From Amnibacterium endophyticum (GTDB taxonomy: Bacteria > Actinomycetota > Actinomycetes > Actinomycetales > Microbacteriaceae), in assembly GCF_042680685.1 (NCBI RefSeq), contig NZ_JBHUEA010000018.1, positions 1 through 64,000 on the forward strand: a stretch of DNA of 64,000 nt, read 5' to 3'. Of this stretch, positions 50,580 through 57,731 are shown piece after piece. The position numbers and the translations under genes are program-made. Under the pieces are notes generated by a model that was not told the DNA's origin, ran no database searches, and saw only the letters and a program-made list of their open reading frames with translations. Within the stretch, counting starts at the first letter, position 1. Each line of letters starts with the position of its first letter.

Positions 50580-51479
50580 TCAGGTCCTCCGCGTAGGCGC
50601 GACGACGCGGATCACGGCGGAGTCGTCCTCGGTGGCGAGCCCCTGCGCCGCGCCGAGGAGGAAGAGCTGCTCGGCAGCGGCGGCCACCGGCGCGGCCATG
50701 CCGGCCGATCGCGCGGCATCGCCGACGATGCCGAGGTCCTTCACGAAGATGTCGAGACGACTGAGCACCTCGGCTCCATCGTCCCCGTAGGCGTCGAGCA
50801 TGCGGGGCCCGCGATTCGCGAGCATGAAGGAGGCCGCCGCCCCCTCCCCCAGGGCCTCGAGCGCCGCCGCCTGATCGAGGCCGAGCGCGTCGGCAAGCGC
50901 GAGCGCCTCGGCCGCCGCCGCGATGTGGACGCCGCACAGCAACTGGTTCACCGTCTTGAGCGCCTGACCATCGCCGGGAAGCGCCCCGACGCGACTGATG
51001 GTCGACCCCAGCATTCGCAGCACAGGCTCGACGTGCGCGTAGGCGGCGTCCTCGGCTCCGACGACGATCAGCAGGTCGCCCGCCCGCGCACGGACCGGTC
51101 CGCCCGACAGGGGAGCGTCGACGAGACGCAAGCCGGTGCCGGCCTCCGCGAGCCGTGCCGATGCACCCCGCGCCGCTTGGATGCCGACCGTGCTGGTGAG
51201 GATGACGGTGCAGCCCTCCTCGAGGTGCGCGGCCACGCCCTCGGACCCGAAGAGCACGGCGTCCAGCTGTCCAGCGCTGCGCACCGCGATCACGACGACG
51301 TCGGCCCCCGCGACGGCCTCGATCGCGGTCCGCCGATCTGTCGCCCCAGCCTCTCGGGCAGCCGCGCGTCGTCCGGCGGTCAGGTCGAAGGCAGTGACCG
51401 CGAACCGCTCCGCGAGTCGCGCGGCCATGGGGAGCCCCATCGCGCCGAGCCCGAGGACCGCCACCACCGGATCAGACAC
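50580..51479 (-). CDS. 3-hydroxyisobutyrate-dehydrogenase-type, probable sugar-acid dehydrogenase (LtnD-like)
   Basis: A 299-aa beta-hydroxyacid dehydrogenase. N-terminal NAD motif VAVLGLGAMGLPMA; substrate loop LVDAPLSGGPVRARAG; catalytic Lys in ALKTVNQLLCG. LtnD, which oxidises L-threonate in DUF1537 loci, belongs to this family. It lies upstream of the racemase-like gene, about 180 bp away, on the same strand. The exact substrate is unknown. Confidence 0.85.
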   Translation of the reverse strand: MSDPVVAVLGLGAMGLPMAARLAERFAVTAFDLTAGRRAAAREAGATDRRTAIEAVAGADVVVIAVRSAGQLDAVLFGSEGVAAHLEEGCTVILTSTVGIQAARGASARLAEAGTGLRLVDAPLSGGPVRARAGDLLIVVGAEDAAYAHVEPVLRMLGSTISRVGALPGDGQALKTVNQLLCGVHIAAAAEALALADALGLDQAAALEALGEGAAASFMLANRGPRMLDAYGDDGAEVLSRLDIFVKDLGIVGDAARSAGMAAPVAAAAEQLFLLGAAQGLATEDDSAVIRVVAPTRRT

Positions 51480-51549
51480 GACCAGTCATCATACTATTCG
51501 GAGGGCGTTGGAGCGCCGAGAAGCCGATCGCTCGGATGCGGGGGACCAT

Positions 51550-52257
51550 TTGGCCAGGAAGTCGCTCGTGAACACGGTCGCGGACGACCTGCTCGACCGG
51601 ATCGTCGCCGGCGAGTTCTCTTCGAGCGATCCGATCCCGGGCGAGCAGGAGCTCACCGCCCGCCACGACGTCAGCCGTGTGACGGTCAGAGAAGCGGTGA
51701 AGACCCTCGAGGCCCAGGGCGTCGTACGCGTCGAGCAGGGCCGCGGGACGTTCGTCAACCCGGTCCATGAGTGGACGTCCATGGAGGCCGTGCTCCGCGC
51801 GGCGACCGAGGGCACCGACGGCGAGACCGCCTCGATCCAACTGATCGAGCTGCGGCGCATCTTCGAGACCGGGGCGAGCATGCTCGCCGCGAGCAAGATC
51901 ACGTCCACCGACCTCCAGGAGATGCACGCCTGCATCGACCGCATGCGTGCCGCCCACGCTCGCGGCGACGTCGACGAGTTCGTCGCCGCTGACCTCGAGT
52001 TCCACGACACGATCCTCAACGCTGCCGGGAACGTCTTCCTCACCGTCCTCTTCCGCCCGCTCACCCGGATCCTCGCGGCTCGCCGCCGGGAGACGTCGAA
52101 GGTGGCGGAGATTCAGCGCAACGCCATCGTCGAGCACGAGAAGGTGTGGACCGCGCTCGAGTCGCGCGACCCGGCAGCCGCTCGCCGTGCGATGGAGAGC
52201 CACATGAACCAGACGCTCACCGACCTCCGTCGCTACGTGCTGTCACCTCGGCCGTGA
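51550..52257 (+). CDS. FadR-subfamily GntR regulator
   Basis: A 235-aa transcription factor: winged HTH at residues 5-70 (PGEQELTARHDVSRVTVREAVKTLEAQGVVRVEQGRGTFV) and an all-helical FCD ligand-binding domain (LEFHDTILNAAGN, AIVEHEKVWTALESRD). I choose the TTG at 51550 after a G-rich site; other starts are possible. Divergent from the sugar-acid genes, whose upstream regions share the AGTCATC word, so it likely represses them until a sugar acid binds. Confidence 0.86.
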   Translation: MARKSLVNTVADDLLDRIVAGEFSSSDPIPGEQELTARHDVSRVTVREAVKTLEAQGVVRVEQGRGTFVNPVHEWTSMEAVLRAATEGTDGETASIQLIELRRIFETGASMLAASKITSTDLQEMHACIDRMRAAHARGDVDEFVAADLEFHDTILNAAGNVFLTVLFRPLTRILAARRRETSKVAEIQRNAIVEHEKVWTALESRDPAAARRAMESHMNQTLTDLRRYVLSPRP

Positions 52258-52304
52258 GTCGATGGGCGCCGGACCGTCCGTGCGCCTTCCGACCTCGTCG
52301 GCAA

Positions 52305-53357
52305 CTACTGCACGGTGCGGTACGACGGCGTCTCAACTGAAGAGCCCGCCCCCGCGCGGACGGCCGCGTCGAACTCCGCGAGCATCGCGGCCCGCTCGTC
52401 GTCGTCGCACCAGGCGGCCTCGAAGCCGGCGCGGGCGATGCGGGTCGCGTCCTCGAGGTCGAGCCCCATCGCCGGCAGCGCGTCGGCGTACTCGCGTCCG
52501 ATGTCGGTGTCGAAGAAGACCGCGTCGTCGGTCGACAGGTTCACCGGGAGCCCGGCCCGGATCATGCGCGCGATGCGGTGGTCCGGGGCGAACGGCCACT
52601 GCGAGAGCCGCAGGGTCGAGTACGGGGTGCAGTCGAACGGCACGCCCGAGTCCCGGGCGCGTGCGAGCGCGTCCGGGTCGTCCACCACCCGGTAGCCGTG
52701 GTCGACCCGGTCGAGCCGGAGGGCGTCGATCGCGTCCGGCACGTCGGCGGGCTGCGCGCGCATCGTCTCGCCGACGTGCGCGGTGCGCTTCAGGCCGTGC
52801 CGCTCGGCGAGCGCGTAGGCGTCGCGGAAGCGCAGCGCGTCCTCCGCGCCGTCTGCCGTGAGGTTGTCCTGCCCGATCCCGACGACGGCGGCGCGCCGAT
52901 GCGCGAGGACCGTCTCGACGAGCGCGACGGCGGAGGACGCGGGCAGCGACCGGTCGATCGCCACCACGATGCGGGAGCCGACGCCCCACTCGGCGCGTCC
53001 CTGCTCGAGCCCGTCGATCATCGCGTCGATCAGCACCGGGTAGGGCAGCGGCAGGTCGTCGGGATTCACGAACAGCTCGCGGTAGCGCAGGGAGCCGGCC
53101 GCCACGGCGTCCGCGACGCCCTCGGCCGCGACCCGCGCCACGTCCTCGGGCCGGGTCAGCACCGCCTGCGCGGCGTCGAAGACCTGCAGGAACGCGAGCA
53201 GGCCGCCCTCGTCGAAGGGCGCGGACGGGTCGTGGTGCGGCAGCTCGATGCGCTCGCGCGCCGCCAGCTCGGCGAGGGTCGCGGGCCGGATCGTCGAGAC
53301 GAAGTGGCAGTGCAGCTCCGTCTTCGGCAGCCGCCGCAGGCGCTCGCGCAGCTCCAT
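52305..53357 (-). CDS. Adenosine deaminase-family protein
   Basis: A 350-aa amidohydrolase of the adenosine/adenine deaminase family. Metal ligands His16 and His18 (LHCH), the later HVGE, DHGYRV and LSTDDAVFF motifs are intact. It deaminates adenosine, adenine or a related nucleoside; the substrate cannot be fixed. The start is the ATG at 53357 with AGGAGG 8 nt upstream; upstream frame is not part of it. Convergent with the GntR gene. Confidence 0.9.
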   Translation of the reverse strand: MELRERLRRLPKTELHCHFVSTIRPATLAELAARERIELPHHDPSAPFDEGGLLAFLQVFDAAQAVLTRPEDVARVAAEGVADAVAAGSLRYRELFVNPDDLPLPYPVLIDAMIDGLEQGRAEWGVGSRIVVAIDRSLPASSAVALVETVLAHRRAAVVGIGQDNLTADGAEDALRFRDAYALAERHGLKRTAHVGETMRAQPADVPDAIDALRLDRVDHGYRVVDDPDALARARDSGVPFDCTPYSTLRLSQWPFAPDHRIARMIRAGLPVNLSTDDAVFFDTDIGREYADALPAMGLDLEDATRIARAGFEAAWCDDDERAAMLAEFDAAVRAGAGSSVETPSYRTVQ

Positions 53358-53489
53358 GGGTCGTCCCTCCTGCGTCCGACTCCAGAATCGGAGCATCCTC
53401 GCTCCGGACCGGGCCGGTCAGGTGCGCAGCCGCCACGGCGACGGCTGCAGCCTAGGGACGCGGTCGGGGCGCCGCCCGCGTCGGAACGG

Positions 53490-53615
53490 TCAGGCGCTGA
53501 GCGCCACCTCCGACGCCTCCCGATCGGCGCCGCAGCGGCGGCACGGCTCGGTCTCGCAGGAGGTGCAGGAGCAGCGGGGGAAGAGGTGGCCCTCATACGC
53601 GCAGCGGGGGTTCAT
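53490..53615 (-). CDS. Possible 41-residue Cys-rich small protein
   Basis: A short minus-strand frame starting MNPRCAYEGHLFPRCSC and containing six Cys, four of them arranged as CxxC and CxxCG-like pairs in a zinc-ribbon pattern (CETEPCRRCG). Too short for routine calling. The codon pattern is coding-like, but no strong ribosome site is seen. It could be a small zinc-binding protein. Confidence 0.45.
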   Translation of the reverse strand: MNPRCAYEGHLFPRCSCTSCETEPCRRCGADREASEVALSA

Positions 53616-53712
53616 GCATCGACGCTGGCGGAGGGCTCCGGACGCTGCGCCCGGGGCACGCCGGAACCCCCTGCAAGTGGGGGTGCGGCGGACGGACCCC
53701 GTCCACGGACGC

Positions 53713-53756
53713 AGAACCCCCTCGGCCGGCGTCGTCCTGCCGATCGAGGGGGTTCT
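53713..53756 (-). terminator. Hairpin, ancestral tRNA-Ser terminator
   Basis: AGAACCCCCTCG (53713-53724) pairs with CGAGGGGGTTCT (53745-53756). It lies just beyond the left att copy, where the original tRNA-Ser terminator would be before island insertion. Confidence 0.75.
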
Positions 53757-53761
53757 GTCAC

Positions 53762-53783
53762 GCGCGGTGGCGGTGGGATTTGA
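53762..53783. other. attL: 22-bp duplicate of the tRNA-Ser 3' end
   Basis: Identical over 22 bp to 58911-58932, the 3' end of tRNA-Ser(CGA). It marks the left boundary of the island; beyond it on the island side the sequences differ. Confidence 0.88.
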
Positions 53784-54290
53784 ACTCGATCAGGGCGATA
53801 TCACGACGTCGAACGATTACAGAGAACATGGCCCTGACCAGTTGTTCTGATCTCAAGAAGTCGCGCCGACTCTCGTAGGGACTCGCAGAGATGTGGGCAG
53901 AATGTGGGCAGAGCGAGCACCCCGGCCGCTCATCGCTGGGCAGCGATGGACGCCGACGGTCAGGGCCGTTGCGTGGAGAACATCGCGATTCCGACAACAG
54001 CTCGACTGCGAAGGTCGCCCGCTGAGCCACCGCCCGGATCCAACTCGTCCCTCCCGAGATCGACGAGCCCATTCGTCTGGTCGAACACGTGCGGCTCGAC
54101 ACCGGTCGCATCAGGTTGGTGGCGCTTCACAGCTGCTCCTCAAGTCGTTGATTCCGCGCAGGTGCTGCGCGCCATCACCCTCCTCCAGGAGATGCCGCAG
54201 ACCAACGGCCGGGGTCGATATCTCGTCCAGTTGGACGAGATCGGACCTCCGTGATGGCGCGCTCATGCGGCAGGTTCATACATTCGCCAC
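53784..54290. other. Left end of the island, no intact gene
   Basis: A 507-bp stretch. It holds the alternative end of the integrase frame in the excised form (to 53850), the paired TGTGGGCA sites (53892, 53903), and scattered coding-like fragments (for example VDSAQVLRAITLLQEMPQTN in one frame near 54150-54220) that look like remnants of a decayed gene. I see no complete gene. Confidence 0.6.
53892..53910. repeat. Left paired TGTGGGCA arm-type sites
   Basis: TGTGGGCA at 53892-53899 and 53903-53910, 11 bp apart. A matching pair lies at 58820-58838 near the other end. Confidence 0.7.
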
Positions 54291-55520
54291 ATGCAAACAG
54301 TGCACCGGCTGACACGAGGACTGGTCCCGCCCATCCTGGGCGTGGCGTTGCTCTCGTGGTGGTGCGTCTCGGTGTCCGCGGACGTGGGGCCTGCGCAACT
54401 GTCTGATTGGGCAGCGCTGCTGCTCAATCCGTTCACCTGGGCGGCACTGCTGCTTTTCGGCGGCGTGGGCCTCAGTTGGGTGGCGCCCTGGGCAGCGATT
54501 GCCGCGCTGTATACCGCCTTCTTTGTGCAGCTCACCGCTATCAACGGTTTCCTCGACCAGCAGGGGTGGGCCGCGTCCGCCGCGATCGTGCTTGCCGTCG
54601 CGCTCCTCGCCGTCCGAGTACAAGACAGACGACGGCTGACGCTGCTCGCGTTGCTTCCCCTTGGAGCGCTGGTGGGCGTGATCATGAACGGCAACGAGCT
54701 CGCGCTGCTTCGGCAGGGTGTCGTTCAGGATCCGATGCAGAGCGTGGGCCTTCCGCTGGTGTTCTGGTCGACCATCGCGATGGGCGCGATTCTCGCCGCG
54801 TGGACGATCGGGTCCGTCTTCCATGCCCACCGGCGACAAGTCGCGGCCGAGCTTGAGACGCAGGCAATCCGATCCGACCTCGCCGGCAGCAGGATCGAGC
54901 TGCGCGTCGCCGAGGAGCGCGACCGCATCGCGCAGGACGTGCACGACATCACCGCGCACTCGCTCAGCGTCATCGTGGCGCAGGCCGACGGCGGCGCCGC
55001 TCAGGCGAGCGACGACGTCAGTCGTGCAACGCTCGCAACGATCGCCGTGAGCGCTCGGTCCGCCCTCGCGGAAGTGCGCACGCTGCTGGAGAACCTGGAA
55101 GACCCGCGGATGGACACCGGGTTCACCGCCGCGGACATCGAGGGACTGGTCGAAGGCGTCCGAGCCACCGGCCGTGCCGTCGACCTCGAGCAGCGCGGCG
55201 ACGCGACGGCGCTGCCTGCCGCGTCCGGGCTCGCCGCCTATCGGATCGCGCAGGAGGCGCTGACGAATGCGGTCCGCCACGGCGCCGACGCACCGATCAC
55301 TGTCGCGCTCGACTGGCAGCCCTCGGGCCTGTCCATCGTGATCTCGTCGCCGCTCGGGGCGGACAACAGCGATACCGCTACGCCGGGCCGCGGCGTGATT
55401 GGGATGGAGCAGCGCGCACGGCTGGTCGGAGGCTGGGTCTCGTCCGGGCCCGACCCCGACGCCGGTCGCTACGTCGTCACTGCGTTCCTGCCAGTCCCGC
55501 GGCCGGCCGTAACGCCATGA
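54291..55520 (+). CDS. NarL-type sensor histidine kinase (HisKA_3)
   Basis: A 409-aa sensor with about six N-terminal transmembrane helices (residues 11-175). The HisKA_3 dimerisation region follows, with phospho-acceptor His218 in AEERDRIAQDVHDITAHSLSVI. The ATPase domain has RIAQEALTNAVRHG. It probably senses a membrane or envelope signal and phosphorylates the regulator encoded next, which it overlaps by 4 nt. Lower GC than the flanks. No adjacent ABC transporter target gene is present, so the output is unknown. Confidence 0.92.
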   Translation: MQTVHRLTRGLVPPILGVALLSWWCVSVSADVGPAQLSDWAALLLNPFTWAALLLFGGVGLSWVAPWAAIAALYTAFFVQLTAINGFLDQQGWAASAAIVLAVALLAVRVQDRRRLTLLALLPLGALVGVIMNGNELALLRQGVVQDPMQSVGLPLVFWSTIAMGAILAAWTIGSVFHAHRRQVAAELETQAIRSDLAGSRIELRVAEERDRIAQDVHDITAHSLSVIVAQADGGAAQASDDVSRATLATIAVSARSALAEVRTLLENLEDPRMDTGFTAADIEGLVEGVRATGRAVDLEQRGDATALPAASGLAAYRIAQEALTNAVRHGADAPITVALDWQPSGLSIVISSPLGADNSDTATPGRGVIGMEQRARLVGGWVSSGPDPDAGRYVVTAFLPVPRPAVTP

Positions 55521-56164
55521 CAAGGACAGTGCTGGTTGCCGACGACCAGCCGCTCTTCTGCTCGGGCCTGCAGCTGCTGATCGATGCGCAGCCCGACCTG
55601 AAGTACGTCGGCGCCGCGCATTCGGGCTCGGCTGCCGTCAGGGAGAGCGCGCGCTTGCATCCGGACATCGTCCTGATGGACCTTCGGATGCCGGATGGAA
55701 ATGGTGTGACGGCCACACGCGAGATCCTCCGTATGCCCGCAGCGCCTCATGTCCTTGTGCTCACCACGTTCCGCGACACGGCCAGCGCACGGCTCGCAAT
55801 GAATGCAGGGGCGTCTGGCGTATTGACGAAAGACGCGACGCCCGGTCGACTCATCGGCGCGATTCGCGATGTGCTTGCGGGAAGACCCGTGCTGGCGACG
55901 AGCGCGTCGACACCGATGCTGAGCGATCCCGTCCCAGCACACGCCCCGGACCTCGCTGCGATCGCAGGACTGACACCGCGCGAACGGGAGGTCTTCCTCC
56001 ACGCCGCGCGAGGACTCAGCAACCCTGAGATCGCCCGCCTGGCACACATCAGCGAGAACACGGTCCGCACCCATGTGAGCGCGATCCTCGGCAAGCTCAG
56101 GCTCGAGAATCGGCACGAGTTGATCCACTTCGCGCACAGACACGGGCTACTTCCTCTTCTTTGA
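55517..56164 (+). CDS. NarL/LuxR-family response regulator
   Basis: A 215-aa regulator. The receiver domain has Asp9/Asp10 and phospho-acceptor Asp55 (IVLMDLRMPDG), Thr and Lys switch residues (LTTF, TKDA). The C-terminal LuxR helix-turn-helix is LTPREREVFLHAARGLSNPEIARLAHISENTVRTHVSAIL. Cognate to the kinase by 4-nt overlap (ATGA). Its target genes in the island are not evident. Confidence 0.94.
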   Translation: MTRTVLVADDQPLFCSGLQLLIDAQPDLKYVGAAHSGSAAVRESARLHPDIVLMDLRMPDGNGVTATREILRMPAAPHVLVLTTFRDTASARLAMNAGASGVLTKDATPGRLIGAIRDVLAGRPVLATSASTPMLSDPVPAHAPDLAAIAGLTPREREVFLHAARGLSNPEIARLAHISENTVRTHVSAILGKLRLENRHELIHFAHRHGLLPLL

Positions 56165-56321
56165 CTTCCGCCGAGCCGAGGCGGCACGCCCTGCGGGATG
56201 TCGCGCCAGGACCTGCTGCGACTCGGCAGCGACAGGACGTCAGAAACAGTGGACCTTCATGGGCGCAACATCTCGGGAGCAGGCGTCGGGATGCGGCTGT
56301 CCCTCCCTCGTGCTCCATGAC

Positions 56322-57269
56322 ATGTCAGCACAATCCACAAGACTCTGCCTCGTGGACGACAAAGCGCGGGCGGAGGCAGATTTGCTGGGCCTGCAGCGCC
56401 TCGGTCACCGCCTCAAGCTGATCCTCGAACTCGAGGCGCACGAACGGGAAGCGCGCTTCGACCTCGCCCGACCCGGATCAGAACTAGCGCTAGATGATCA
56501 GTCAGCACGGCCGTACCAGGTGAGTCATCTCGTGGGGCACTGCCTCGCACTGTCGCTCGACGCGCTTCTGGGGGCGCAGTTCGTCCTGCAGGATCCGGCA
56601 GACGTGAACGGGGTGCGGCTGCTCATGTCCGCCCCGTTTCCGCTCCTCAGGACGGCGATGGAAGCCGGCGCGCTCGCGATGTGGGTTCTAATGCCGGATG
56701 CGCGGGATCAGCGCCTTGAACGGCTTTTCCGAGCGCGCTGGGACGACATCGTCAGCGACGACAACCTCGCGCTGGCTTTCACAGAGTTCCGTGACAGCGA
56801 TTCCCGTGAGGACGTCGCGGGGAAGAACCGGTTGCGTCGCGAGAACACGAAGCACGTGCGCCGCCGCAAGGCGGCACTTCGCGGCGCCATGGACGCGACT
56901 TCTATAACGCGCGCAGCCGTCGAACTTGGGCTGCCTGGCTTCGGCCCGCTCATGGCTCAGACTGCGCCGTCTCTTGGCATCGACCCCAATCACGCCCACG
57001 GACTCTGGCGCACCGTCAGCGGGCTCACCCACCCATCTGCATCGAGATCGATCCTCGCTTCCTCCGTCGAGTACCAGCACTCGAGCGAGCCGGGGGTCTC
57101 TCGGGCCTTCCTCACAGCGCGACCATCGCTTCTCAACTCCGCAGTCGAGGCAGGTCTCCTTCTTCCCTGGCACGTACTCCGGCGAGTCGCTCAGCTCGGC
57201 GATAATCCAGCGGTCGAGTTCGTCGTCCCGGCAGGGTTTCCGCCTCCGCCTCCGCCACGAGCCGCGTGA
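56322..57269 (+). CDS. Unknown island-encoded protein
   Basis: A 315-aa protein I do not recognise. Mostly helical, with several hydrophobic-amphipathic stretches (PYQVSHLVGHCLALSLDALLGAQFVLQ; FPLLRTAMEAGALAMWVLMP) but no certain transmembrane helix. A charged segment (KNRLRRENTKHVRRRKAALRGAMD) is central, and GLTHPS follows. It ends in a Pro run. ATG at 56322 is assumed; an upstream in-frame ATG at 56259 is possible. Lower GC than the core genome. Its role, perhaps a cargo function of the island, is unknown. Confidence 0.65.
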   Translation: MSAQSTRLCLVDDKARAEADLLGLQRLGHRLKLILELEAHEREARFDLARPGSELALDDQSARPYQVSHLVGHCLALSLDALLGAQFVLQDPADVNGVRLLMSAPFPLLRTAMEAGALAMWVLMPDARDQRLERLFRARWDDIVSDDNLALAFTEFRDSDSREDVAGKNRLRRENTKHVRRRKAALRGAMDATSITRAAVELGLPGFGPLMAQTAPSLGIDPNHAHGLWRTVSGLTHPSASRSILASSVEYQHSSEPGVSRAFLTARPSLLNSAVEAGLLLPWHVLRRVAQLGDNPAVEFVVPAGFPPPPPPRAA

Positions 57270-57731
57270 ACTCCTGCAGCGAATTAAAGCGGCGGTCGTC
57301 CAGCGCGACGCCGCATCAGCGCCTCGCCACACCCCTCGTAAGGCGCCTCGTCGACCACGAGGGGTCTTGCGAGGGGTTTCGAGCGTCTTGCCCTGTCCTG
57401 GCCTGCCACCTCGGCTGGCGCCGCTCCCGAACCACCCACACACAACTTGAAGAGCAAGAGCAGTTGTGTGTGGGTGGTTCGGGAGTACAGGTGGCAGGCC
57501 AGGACAGGGCAAGGCGGCGAGAGTTCAGAAGGCGGAGGAGAAGGGGTGTGGGGGAAGGGAGCGGAGCAGGGAGAGGAGGGGGCGGGACAGAGCGGAGAGC
57601 GCGGAGAGAGAACGTCAGGTGAGATGACGACGAGTGGTGGATTGAGCGAGGAGCGGGGAGTGTCGGAGAGCGGTGATGCGATCGGCTGAGTGACGGGTGG
57701 ATCGCCGTGCGATGAGTCGTGACGCGAGGGG
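57270..57731. other. Non-coding region with composite inverted repeat and purine-rich tract
   Basis: A 462-bp stretch. It holds a double inverted repeat (57388-57512), then a plus-strand tract (about 57520-57680) composed overwhelmingly of G and A. The tract lies just before the integrase. Open frames on either strand here are low-complexity and do not look like genes. Confidence 0.7.
57388..57512. repeat. Composite inverted repeat with two 24-bp perfect arm pairs
   Basis: Outer arms 57388-57411 and 57489-57512 are exact reverse complements, as are the inner arms 57424-57447 and 57462-57485. Spacers between outer and inner arms are 12 nt on the left and 3 nt on the right; the central loop is 14 nt. 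The result is a 125-nt hairpin with one asymmetric internal loop. Confidence 0.93.

Noticed and set aside
53904..54254. A 116-codon frame at the island's left end as a gene
   Set aside because: No ribosome site, no family, composition changes midway; more likely remnants of a decayed gene.
57520..57680. Coding gene in the purine-rich tract
   Set aside because: All frames are low-complexity Arg/Glu/Gly or Pro/Ser strings, with no start site context.
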